In this document: in pieces, positions 1 to 4,916 of the stretch
Numbering within the stretch: the stretch's first letter is position 1
How the letters are laid out: each line of letters begins with the position of its first letter
Assembly (NCBI GenBank): GCA_028683635.1
Contig: JAQUHL010000013.1
Span: 1-7,570 of the forward strand
Source of the DNA: Candidatus Cloacimonadota bacterium
GTDB lineage: Bacteria; Cloacimonadota; Cloacimonadia; Cloacimonadales; Cloacimonadaceae
Length of the DNA stretch: 7,570 nt
Direction of reading: 5' to 3'
Notes under the pieces: generated by a model
Told to the model about the DNA's origin: nothing
Database searches by the model: none
Seen by the model: the letters and a program-made list of their open reading frames with translations, nothing else
Made by a program: the position numbers and the translations under genes

Positions 1-214
1 AAGCCTTGGCATCGAGCTTGAGCCAGACGTTTTGCACCATCCGGTAATCTTCCAGATCACTGATTCTGGGCAGAAAGTCCTTGATCACGCCCAGAGCTTC
101 GACCTCGCTTTCAGTGGTATTTATCCCTTCAAAAAACTCATCACCCACAACTGTGGCGAACAGTGTTCCTGCCATGGCTATCATGGCCATCAGAATCAAA
201 ACATATCTATACAT
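1..214 (-). CDS. Exported protein of unknown function, N-terminal part (cut by window edge)
   Basis: The reading frame opens at ATG 214-212 and stays open to the left edge, giving 71 codons. The start is supported by a strong ribosome binding site, AAGGAGAT at 225-218, about five bases upstream. The product begins MYRYVLILMAMIAMAGTLFA: one basic residue near the start, then a hydrophobic stretch to about residue 20 with small residues near a plausible cleavage point. This looks like a Sec signal peptide, so the mature protein is probably periplasmic, secreted or surface-bound. The mature part (VVGDEFFEGINTTESEVEAL and on) is acidic and helix-prone, and I recognise no family in it. There is no lipobox cysteine. 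Its upstream region carries an 86-bp repeat ending 34 bases before the start codon. Function is unknown; the gene call itself is fairly secure. Confidence 0.75.
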   Translation of the reverse strand, partial: MYRYVLILMAMIAMAGTLFATVVGDEFFEGINTTESEVEALGVIKDFLPRISDLEDYRMVQNVWLKLDAKA

Positions 215-217
215 GGC

Positions 218-225
218 ATCTCCTT
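218..225 (-). promoter_or_regulatory. Ribosome binding site of the exported protein gene
   Basis: AAGGAGAT on the minus strand is a near-perfect anti-16S match with normal spacing to ATG 214-212. It decides this start, because an out-of-frame ATG just before it leads only to a short dead frame. Confidence 0.7.
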
Positions 226-247
226 GTTTCTTTTCATCCAGAATTTA

Positions 248-333
248 CTTGAAACGACAAAACTCGACAGGCTATGGGGAGGAACCCCATTCCTTATAGG
301 ACGGTGGGCGGGTATAGATAATGTCATTTCAAG
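248..333 (+). repeat. 86-bp intergenic element with terminal inverted repeats (copy 1)
   Basis: The element starts with CTTGAAACGACA (248-259) and ends with TGTCATTTCAAG (322-333). These are inverted copies of each other with one mismatch in 12. Inside, ATGGGG (274-279) and CCCCAT (285-290) form a perfect 6-bp hairpin with loop AGGAA. It is followed by TCCTTATAGG and a G-rich run GG-AC-GG-T-GGG-C-GGG at 299-312, then TATAGAT. The same core occurs in the repeats at 1549-1689 and 2985-3126, and a diverged equal-length copy lies at 2904-2989. It contains no reading frame of interest. It lies downstream of the flavoprotein gene and just upstream of the exported-protein gene, so it may be in that gene's leader. 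No target-site duplication is obvious. Confidence 0.6.
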
Positions 334-348
334 GATGATATGATACTA

Positions 349-390
349 CGCAGTAAGCACTGCGAAACCACAAACTTCACCAGGTTGTGG
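349..390. other. Two consecutive perfect hairpins in the 215-465 intergenic region
   Basis: CGCAGT (349-354) and ACTGCG (359-364) form a 6-bp stem with a 4-base loop. CCACAA (368-373) and TTGTGG (385-390) form a second 6-bp stem with an 11-base loop. They lie between the end of the flavoprotein gene and the 86-bp repeat. Neither is followed by a clear T tract on the minus strand, so an intrinsic terminator is not demonstrated. They could be 3'-end processing structures or remnants of another repeat. Confidence 0.4.
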
Positions 391-423
391 AATATTTCAT
401 CTCATACACACTATATACCGGTT

Positions 424-439
424 AGGGGATACTTCCCCT
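424..439 (-). terminator. Possible 3'-end hairpin of the flavoprotein gene
   Basis: AGGGGA (424-429) and TCCCCT (434-439) form a perfect 6-bp, GC-rich stem with loop TACT, 26 bases past the stop codon of the flavoprotein gene. The sequence following it on the minus strand (AACCGGTATATAG) has no T run, while a T5 lies on the plus-strand side. Position favours a terminator or RNA 3'-end stabiliser, but the missing T tract keeps this weak. Confidence 0.3.
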
Positions 440-465
440 CAGGAATTTTTGTTGTGGTCACTCTC

Positions 466-1368
466 TTATTTTTCCTGCTTTTTCCCCACCGCGGCGATAT
501 AGATAACAAATTCATTTACTCCATCCACTTCCAGAATCTCGTTCATCAGTTCATCCAGATAAGCACCGATCATGCAAGCACCTCCCTCTATCGCTTCGGC
601 AGCCAGATGCAGGTTTTGACCCACATGCCCGGCATCCAGATAGAGATAACGGTAACCCCGCTGTCCATAACGCCAGGCTGTGCGATAAGGAACAGCAGTC
701 CAAATGAAGGTCACCGGCGCATTCGTGACCATCTCCTGATTGAAGCAGCCATCTTCGATTTTGGCAAAGACCTCAGAATTTTCATTGATCAACACCAAAC
801 AATGTTTTACCGGATGATAATAATAAAGCCCGGGTTTTATACCTTTTACCTTGCGGACCATCAGGTAGCACTCAAAGGGGTGCCTCGCGCCGGCAGATGG
901 AACGTTGCGCAGGGTGATTTCCATACGCTCATTACTGCGGAAATCTCTTGCCCAGGAACAAGACCACAACAGCCAGGAAAGCTCCTCGGCACTGAGTTCC
1001 CCAGGGGCATATTTTCTTAAGCTGCGTCTTTGGGAGATGGCCTGGGATAGGCTCATGCTGCTATGTTCAATGGCTCCGACGGCCGGTAGGGAGACGATCT
1101 CTCCGCTGCGTGTTTTAATAGCGTCCGGACGCGTCTTCCCAGATTCCTGATCACTGATCCGGTCGTAGATATATCGTGTGAGCCTCACAAAATCCCCGCC
1201 GATGTTTTCGCTGATCACTCTATCACGGTATATTTCCTCAAGCACGAGTTTGAGGTTTTCTTCGTAAAAATCATATTCTTCTTCCGTTAGCCGGGCTTCC
1301 CGGATGATGTCTGCACGCAGGTAATCACGGGTTTTATAATATAGATATCCGAAGGTTTTGGCATCCAT
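466..1368 (-). CDS. SagB/ThcOx-type dehydrogenase (nitroreductase-fold flavoprotein)
   Basis: This 300-residue protein belongs to the SagB/ThcOx branch of the nitroreductase superfamily. The family uses FMN and dehydrogenates or reduces small or peptide-bound substrates. Residues 1-100 form a charged, helical N-terminal extension. The flavin domain follows, with RRSLRKY (114-120, the phosphate-contacting arginines), PSAGARHP (157-164), GLYYYHP (180-186), then YLDAGHVGQNLHLAA (243-257) and a C-terminal IYIAAVGK (289-296). All are typical of the branch, and the length fits. The start at ATG 1368 has GGAG (1379-1376) seven bases upstream. SagB proper makes thiazoles and oxazoles in peptide natural products together with a YcaO cyclodehydratase. 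No such partner or precursor peptide is visible, so this is probably one of the many stand-alone members with unknown substrate. It is cytoplasmic by sequence, with no signal peptide or membrane segment. Confidence 0.88.
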   Translation of the reverse strand: MDAKTFGYLYYKTRDYLRADIIREARLTEEEYDFYEENLKLVLEEIYRDRVISENIGGDFVRLTRYIYDRISDQESGKTRPDAIKTRSGEIVSLPAVGAIEHSSMSLSQAISQRRSLRKYAPGELSAEELSWLLWSCSWARDFRSNERMEITLRNVPSAGARHPFECYLMVRKVKGIKPGLYYYHPVKHCLVLINENSEVFAKIEDGCFNQEMVTNAPVTFIWTAVPYRTAWRYGQRGYRYLYLDAGHVGQNLHLAAEAIEGGACMIGAYLDELMNEILEVDGVNEFVIYIAAVGKKQEK

Positions 1369-1394
1369 TTTGCTGCTCCAATTTTATTTTTGGC

Positions 1395-1423
1395 TTTGTA
1401 TTTTCCCTGCTGCTTTCTGTCAA
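1395..1423 (-). promoter_or_regulatory. Sigma-70-type promoter candidate for the flavoprotein gene
   Basis: On the minus strand a consensus -35 box TTGACA (1423-1418) is followed after 17 bases by TACAAA (1400-1395) as -10 box. Transcription would start near 1388, giving a leader of about 20 bases that contains the GGAG ribosome binding site at 1379-1376. Spacing and position are both right; the -10 box matches four of six bases. Confidence 0.5.
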
Positions 1424-1508
1424 GCGCAAGTGTGCAGGAAGCATCCTCCCCATATTCCTCATTGATGCCTAATGACGTTTGTAAGTAACCCAAAAGCTAA
1501 CAAAACCC

Positions 1509-1548
1509 AAGACCATTTATGAATTCCCGATTTGATGAAATCTCATAT
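1509..1548 (-). repeat. Inverted fragment of the 141-bp element's right end
   Basis: AAGACC at 1509-1514 and CCCGATTTG at 1526-1534, followed by GAAA, match in order and spacing (a two-base gap) the reverse complement of 1655-1689, where the right end of the 141-bp element reads AAGACC, CCCGATTTG, GAAA. The fragment directly abuts the left end of the full copy, so the 1509-1689 block has a long inverted arrangement. It looks like the remnant of a second insertion or an inverted partial duplication. The outer bases agree only partly, so the exact limits are uncertain. Confidence 0.45.
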
Positions 1549-1689
1549 CAAAGACCATTGAATAACGGGTTGTAGGGCAAAGCCCAACTCCTTTAGGGTG
1601 GTGGGCGGGAATAGATTTACAAAAATAAGCCTCACATCCAGCATATTTGGAAGTCTGTTTTTCGACAAATCGGGATGTGCAACGGTCTT
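1549..1689 (+). repeat. 141-bp intergenic element (copy A)
   Basis: It matches 2985-3126 along its whole length; my hand alignment gives about 128 identical columns of 142, with a single one-base gap. The ends are inverted repeats: AAAGACCATTG at 1550-1560 and CAACGGTCTTT at 1680-1690, with one mismatch. The core holds a hairpin GGGC-AAA-GCCC (1575-1585) and a G-rich run GGG-T-GG-T-GGG-C-GGG (1596-1609), followed by AATAGATTTAC. The element encodes nothing. It lies in the divergent region between the flavoprotein and aminotransferase genes, 119 bases before the latter's start. The structure resembles a miniature inverted-repeat element or a structured intergenic repeat. I see no flanking target-site duplication. 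Confidence 0.75.
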
Positions 1690-1797
1690 TAGGGAGTATT
1701 ATCTAACATAGAGAATATCAATGGGATAGATGGCAGTCATCAGAGGGAGGGAAGAATATCGCTTTGCAGAAAGTCTAAAGTACTGCATAATAGTATT
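1690..1797. other. Remaining leader region of the aminotransferase gene
   Basis: The divergent intergenic gap (1369-1808, 440 bases) holds the flavoprotein promoter candidate, the inverted fragment and copy A. In the final stretch I see no convincing promoter, RNA gene or reading frame with a ribosome binding site. The aminotransferase promoter therefore remains unassigned and could lie within or beyond copy A. Confidence 0.4.
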
Positions 1798-1803
1798 AGG
1801 AGA
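1798..1803 (+). promoter_or_regulatory. Ribosome binding site of the aminotransferase gene
   Basis: AGGAGA lies five bases before ATG 1809 and fixes this start. Confidence 0.7.
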
Positions 1804-1808
1804 ACAAT

Positions 1809-2891
1809 ATGAAAGAACTATTCAGAACCGATCTCATCGATAAAGAACCTTCTGTGGTAAATGTCCCGCTGCTTCAGCGGATGATGTGTCTCAATGAAAG
1901 CTGTCTGGATCCCTATCAGGCGATCAAGGATGATTTTTTGAAGCGGATGGAGAGCGTGCGTTTGAACCGCTATATGTCCCCAGTGACCCAGGAACTGAAC
2001 GTCAGGCTGGCAGAATACATAGGTTGCGGGATCGCTCCAGAGAATGTGGTTTGGGGAAATGGAGCGGATGATATGCTCTACCACATCTTCCTGAGTGTGC
2101 GGGAGAATGACGCTGCCTTTGCCTTGTCCCTGGCACCCTCCTATTTTGATTACAAGACCTTTTGTGAAATGGTGGGACTTAAGATCCGCTTCCTGGAACT
2201 GAATGAAGATTTTTCCTTCGATACCGATGAATACATCCGCCTGGCATCGCATCCGGATTGCCGTCTGGCGATCCTTTGCAATCCCAATAACCCCACCGGC
2301 AATCTCTTTCCGGAGGATCAATTACGAAAGATCGTTGAGAGCCTGAGGGATAAGCTCGTGCTGATAGATGAAACTTACTACGAGTTTTCGGACAGCACTT
2401 TTGCGGGGGAACTGGACAGGCACCCCAATCTTATTCTGACTCGCAGCTTTTCCAAGGCCTTTTCTGGAGCAGGCCTGCGTTTTGGATATGCCATCTCTCA
2501 GGAACAGAATATCTTCTCCCTCAAAAAAGTACTCACCACCTTCCATTCCAGCATTCTCAACCAGGCTTTTGCGCTCACGATCCTGGAAAACGTACCGCTG
2601 TTCTGCGCCCAGGTGCTGGGGATCACGCGCCTGAGAGATGAGATGTATCTTCGCTTACAGGAAATAAAGGGGCTCACGGTCTATCCCTCAAGCACGAACT
2701 TTCTTACCTTTAACCTGGGAGATAAAAGCCCGGAGCTATTCAACTACCTGAAGGATAGGGATATCGCTCTACGGGACGTGGGGGCTCACCGCAGGCTGAA
2801 AAATGGCTTACGAGCTACCCTGAGTTGCGAGGATGACAACGAGGCATTTTTGAGTGCAGTCAGGAGCTTTGTGGAGGAGAAAAGGAGCTAA
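1809..2891 (+). CDS. HisC-like class I/II PLP aminotransferase
   Basis: This is a 360-residue fold-type I aminotransferase closest in motif pattern to histidinol-phosphate aminotransferases. HisC moves an amino group between glutamate and imidazole-acetol phosphate in histidine synthesis; relatives act on aromatic amino acids, threonine phosphate (cobalamin synthesis) or other substrates. Visible signatures are LNES (28-31), NRYMSP (53-58, in place of the usual N-x-YP), GNGADD (83-88, phosphate loop), CNPNNPTG (157-164), DETYYEF (187-193, Asp to the pyridine nitrogen), the PLP lysine K216 in SFSKAFSGAGLRFGY, and R335 in LRATLS for the substrate carboxylate. Length is normal and all catalytic residues are present, so it should be active in the cytoplasm. 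No other histidine, aromatic or cobalamin gene is adjacent. The gene stands alone between two intergenic repeats, so the amino acid it serves cannot be named. Confidence 0.88.
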   Translation: MKELFRTDLIDKEPSVVNVPLLQRMMCLNESCLDPYQAIKDDFLKRMESVRLNRYMSPVTQELNVRLAEYIGCGIAPENVVWGNGADDMLYHIFLSVRENDAAFALSLAPSYFDYKTFCEMVGLKIRFLELNEDFSFDTDEYIRLASHPDCRLAILCNPNNPTGNLFPEDQLRKIVESLRDKLVLIDETYYEFSDSTFAGELDRHPNLILTRSFSKAFSGAGLRFGYAISQEQNIFSLKKVLTTFHSSILNQAFALTILENVPLFCAQVLGITRLRDEMYLRLQEIKGLTVYPSSTNFLTFNLGDKSPELFNYLKDRDIALRDVGAHRRLKNGLRATLSCEDDNEAFLSAVRSFVEEKRS

Positions 2892-2903
2892 TACAGCGTT
2901 TCT

Positions 2904-2989
2904 ATTGAAATGACATGATTCAACTGGGCATGGAGTGAAACCCCTTCAGTTATGGGCGGTGGGCTGAGCTTGGATAAGTCATTACAAAG
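2904..2989 (+). repeat. 86-bp intergenic element (copy 2, diverged)
   Basis: It has the same length as the element at 248-333 and lines up with it from end to end with roughly 60% identity by eye and a small internal shift. The left end TTGAAATGACA (2905-2915) is well kept. The right end, AGTCATTACAAAG, is a decayed inverted copy. The core keeps ACCCC (2940-2944) and GGG-C-GG-T-GGG (2954-2963) but lacks the fourth close G run. Its right end overlaps the first five bases (CAAAG) of copy B, so the two elements are abutting or nested. It begins 12 bases after the aminotransferase stop codon. Confidence 0.5.
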
Positions 2990-3126
2990 ACCATTGAATA
3001 ATGGGTTGTAGGGCGAAGCACTACTCCTTTTAAGGTGGTGGGCGGGAATAGATTTACAAATATAAGCCTCACAACCAGCATATATTGAAGTCTCTATTTC
3101 AATAAATCGGGATGTGCAACGGTCTT
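2985..3126 (+). repeat. 141-bp intergenic element (copy B)
   Basis: This is the second copy of the element at 1549-1689, in the same orientation. Ends AAGACCATTG (2987-2996) and CAACGGTCTT (3117-3126) are inverted repeats with one mismatch. The inner hairpin is kept as GTAGGGC (3008-3014), loop GAA, GCACTAC (3018-3024), with six of seven pairs. The mismatch sits at a different pair than in copy A. The G-rich run is GG-T-GG-T-GGG-C-GGG (3034-3046). It ends 11 bases before the stop codon of the convergent radical SAM gene, so together with the 86-bp copy it fills nearly the whole gap between the two genes. It may act in transcript termination for either gene, but no T-tract terminator is present. 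Confidence 0.75.
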
Positions 3127-3137
3127 ATGAGATAAGG

Positions 3138-4205
3138 TCAATCAAGCAATTCCTGCACCAGGCTGCGATTTGCCCAGAGGGCACAGCCGCCCTTGCCTTC
3201 AGATAGGAGATGATGCTGTTCCCGGATTTTAGCAAGCAGGGGGGATGAGAGGGCATCCCTGATGCTTGTGAAAGATAAATCCACATCCGAGAAGGGTGCA
3301 AAGGGACAGGGCTCCACTTTTCCTACTGGATTGATGTGCAAAAAGCCTCTTCCGGCAGCCAGGCAACCTTCGAAGTAATCTTCATCTCCGGGCAAGGGAA
3401 CAAAAAGTGCCGGATGGGATGATTTCAGCTCTTTAATCCGTTGAGAGAGCAGCTCTTTCTGGAGATCGCTCAGTACCAGATGTTCGCTATTTTCCTGGAT
3501 GGGGACGTATTCCACAAAGAAGAAAAGCTTGCAGCCTTGCTGGATCAGTCCCCGGACGTAAGCATCCGAGAGGAGAAGGGAATAGTTTTCGCTGGTGAGG
3601 GTGAGGGAAGTTCCCCAAAAAAGCTTATGCCCATTGAGCAGATCCAGAGCCTTGCCCACCTGCTGGAAGACTCCCTTTCCCCGGCGCAGATCGGTCTCTT
3701 CCATCCTGCCTTCCAGGCTTAGCACCGGCAGAAGATTGGGATGATCCGCAAACCAGCCTGCATAGTCCTCATCCAGGAGCAGTCCATTGGTGAAGACCGG
3801 AAAAAGGATCCGGGAAAAGGAAGCAGCACAGTTCAGCACCTCCCTTCTTACCAAAGGCTCTCCTCCTGCCAGGAGGACGACGGAGATTCCCAAAGAAGCG
3901 GCTTCGCTGAAGATCTCTTCAAAACGTTTGATGGATAGCTCGGGCTGGGAAGAAGCGTGCAACACCCTGGAATAACAACCGGCACAATTGAGGTTACAGC
4001 GCCGGGTGATACTGAAGATCAGAATGGGTGGCACTTCCAGGCCTTGCTGCGCGTAGCGCTTGCGAAGCTTCTGAGCTTTGACCTGATCCGCCAGAGCCTT
4101 CAGATAGAAGGGTAACCGGGGGTAACTGGAACCCATGATGCTCAGGGCTTGACTAAAGCGTGCCAGAATTTCCTTATCTAATAGATCTCGTTGTTTGAAA
4201 AGCAT
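3138..4205 (-). CDS. Radical SAM protein with SPASM-like C-terminus
   Basis: This 355-residue cytoplasmic enzyme has the radical SAM cluster motif C-x3-C-x2-C at C70, C74 and C77 (RRCNLNCAGCYS), which binds the [4Fe-4S] cluster that cleaves S-adenosylmethionine. The SAM-contacting GGEP lies at 114-117. The N-terminal 60 residues are helical and basic. Near the C-terminus C281, C300 and C341 sit in an arrangement like a SPASM/Twitch auxiliary cluster region (CLAAGRGFLHINPVGKVEPC, then GGCALW), the pattern seen in enzymes that modify peptides or proteins and in heme- and cofactor-related relatives. The number of auxiliary-cluster cysteines looks low for a full two-cluster SPASM domain. The start at ATG 4205 has only a modest ribosome binding site (GAGG about eight bases upstream). 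No obvious precursor peptide or maturation partner is adjacent, so the substrate is unknown. Confidence 0.85.
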   Translation of the reverse strand: MLFKQRDLLDKEILARFSQALSIMGSSYPRLPFYLKALADQVKAQKLRKRYAQQGLEVPPILIFSITRRCNLNCAGCYSRVLHASSQPELSIKRFEEIFSEAASLGISVVLLAGGEPLVRREVLNCAASFSRILFPVFTNGLLLDEDYAGWFADHPNLLPVLSLEGRMEETDLRRGKGVFQQVGKALDLLNGHKLFWGTSLTLTSENYSLLLSDAYVRGLIQQGCKLFFFVEYVPIQENSEHLVLSDLQKELLSQRIKELKSSHPALFVPLPGDEDYFEGCLAAGRGFLHINPVGKVEPCPFAPFSDVDLSFTSIRDALSSPLLAKIREQHHLLSEGKGGCALWANRSLVQELLD

Positions 4206-4229
4206 TTATGAACCTCAACCTCGATAATA

Positions 4230-4253
4230 ATTCCAGGCTCCTGAGCCTGGAAT
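4230..4253. promoter_or_regulatory. Perfect 24-bp palindrome in the leader of the radical SAM gene
   Basis: ATTCCAGGCTC and GAGCCTGGAAT are exact inverted copies, 11 bp each, separated by CT. The palindrome lies 25 bases upstream of the radical SAM start codon and downstream of its promoter candidate. It could be an operator for a dimeric regulator, an RNA hairpin in the leader, or the terminator of the upstream molybdenum-hydroxylase operon. In the minus direction it is followed by TTATTATCG, which is only weakly T-rich. Confidence 0.5.
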
Positions 4254-4272
4254 AGAAGTCAAGTATTTTTAT

Positions 4273-4300
4273 GTTATATTGTTTCTGTATGAACTATCAA
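4273..4300 (-). promoter_or_regulatory. Sigma-70-type promoter candidate for the radical SAM gene
   Basis: On the minus strand TTGATA (4300-4295) and TATAAC (4278-4273) are separated by 16 bases in an AT-rich stretch. Predicted transcription start is near 4266, which puts the 24-bp palindrome within the first 40 transcribed bases. Confidence 0.45.
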
Positions 4301-4307
4301 GGGATTT

Positions 4308-4332
4308 ATCCAGGCTCACCTGCGACCTGGAT
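4308..4332 (-). terminator. Possible 3' hairpin of the molybdenum-hydroxylase operon
   Basis: ATCCAGG (4308-4314) and CCTGGAT (4326-4332) form a perfect 7-bp stem with an 11-base loop, 65 bases past the stop of the [2Fe-2S] subunit gene. No T run follows on the minus strand, so intrinsic termination is uncertain. The rest of the 4206-4396 gap shows only the promoter candidate and palindrome listed separately. Confidence 0.25.
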
Positions 4333-4396
4333 GAGGGCCTGTTGCCATCTCCCGGAGTTACTCTATGTCCCCTCTTTGGAAAACACGTTGGGGAGC

Positions 4397-4855
4397 TTAC
4401 ATTCTCGAGGCAGCCAGTTCGATGGCATCGACGATCTGCTGGTAGCCTGTGCAGCGGCAGAGATTGCCCTTGATTGCCTGGCGGATTTCTTCCCGCATGG
4501 GATGAGGATTGGAAAGCAGTAAAGCATAGGCCGAAAGCACCATCCCAGGCGTGCAAAATCCACACTGGATGGCTCCCACATCGATAAAAGCCTGCTGAAT
4601 GGGATGGATGCCACCCTCAGAGCCGTGGATGCCCTCGATGGTAAGGATAGATTTGCCATCGAGATCCTTAAGCTTCAATTTGCAGGAACGCAGGGCTCTG
4701 CCCTCAACCAGTACTGTGCAGGATCCGCAGACCCCGACCCCGCAGCCGATTTTGGATCCGGTGAGTTTTAGTTCTTCCCTCAAGTAGGTGGAAAGAATCG
4801 TTTCATGCTGATCTGAGCTTAGCTGATGACTGATGCCGTTGACGATGATATTCAT
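4397..4855 (-). CDS. [2Fe-2S] subunit of a xanthine dehydrogenase-family molybdenum hydroxylase
   Basis: This 152-residue protein is the small electron-transfer subunit that carries electrons from the molybdenum site. The N-terminal plant-ferredoxin-like domain has C38, C43, C46 and C58 (GCGVGVCGSC, then RSC) for the first cluster. The C-terminal helical domain has C98 and C101 (QCGFCTPGM) and C133 and C135 (NLCRCTGY) for the second. All eight ligands are present and the length is normal. The first motif reads GCGVGVCGSC where GCGEGxCGAC is common, a mild variation. The start at ATG 4855 is preceded by AAGGA at usual spacing. It is the last gene of the operon, 61 bases after the molybdopterin subunit. 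Paralogues serve xanthine, nicotinate, aldehyde or CO oxidation, so the substrate is set by the large subunit. Confidence 0.93.
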   Translation of the reverse strand: MNIIVNGISHQLSSDQHETILSTYLREELKLTGSKIGCGVGVCGSCTVLVEGRALRSCKLKLKDLDGKSILTIEGIHGSEGGIHPIQQAFIDVGAIQCGFCTPGMVLSAYALLLSNPHPMREEIRQAIKGNLCRCTGYQQIVDAIELAASRM

Positions 4856-4916
4856 TAGAAGTCCTTGTTACGCTATATATTTTTGGGGGAACGAACTCTG
4901 CAGTTTTCATTGGGAT

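Noticed and set aside
340..1020. Long plus-strand reading frame of 226 codons opposite the flavoprotein gene
   Set aside because: It is antisense to a gene with clear nitroreductase-fold motifs, and its translation has no recognisable domain or ribosome binding site.
1287..1493. Minus-strand frame of 68 codons covering the flavoprotein promoter and start
   Set aside because: It overlaps the well-supported flavoprotein start in another frame and its composition is that of translated non-coding sequence.
1764..1791. Possible aminotransferase promoter, TTGCAG and CATAAT with 16 bases between
   Set aside because: Transcription would start inside the AGGAGA ribosome binding site, leaving almost no leader, so I do not annotate it.
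1730..1843. Small plus-strand frame beginning MAVIRGREEYRF that overlaps the aminotransferase start
   Set aside because: There is no ribosome binding site before it and it runs out of frame into a well-supported gene; it is probably chance.
1509..3126. CRISPR array
   Set aside because: There are only two long copies more than 1.4 kb apart with a gene between them, and no regular short repeats with spacers.
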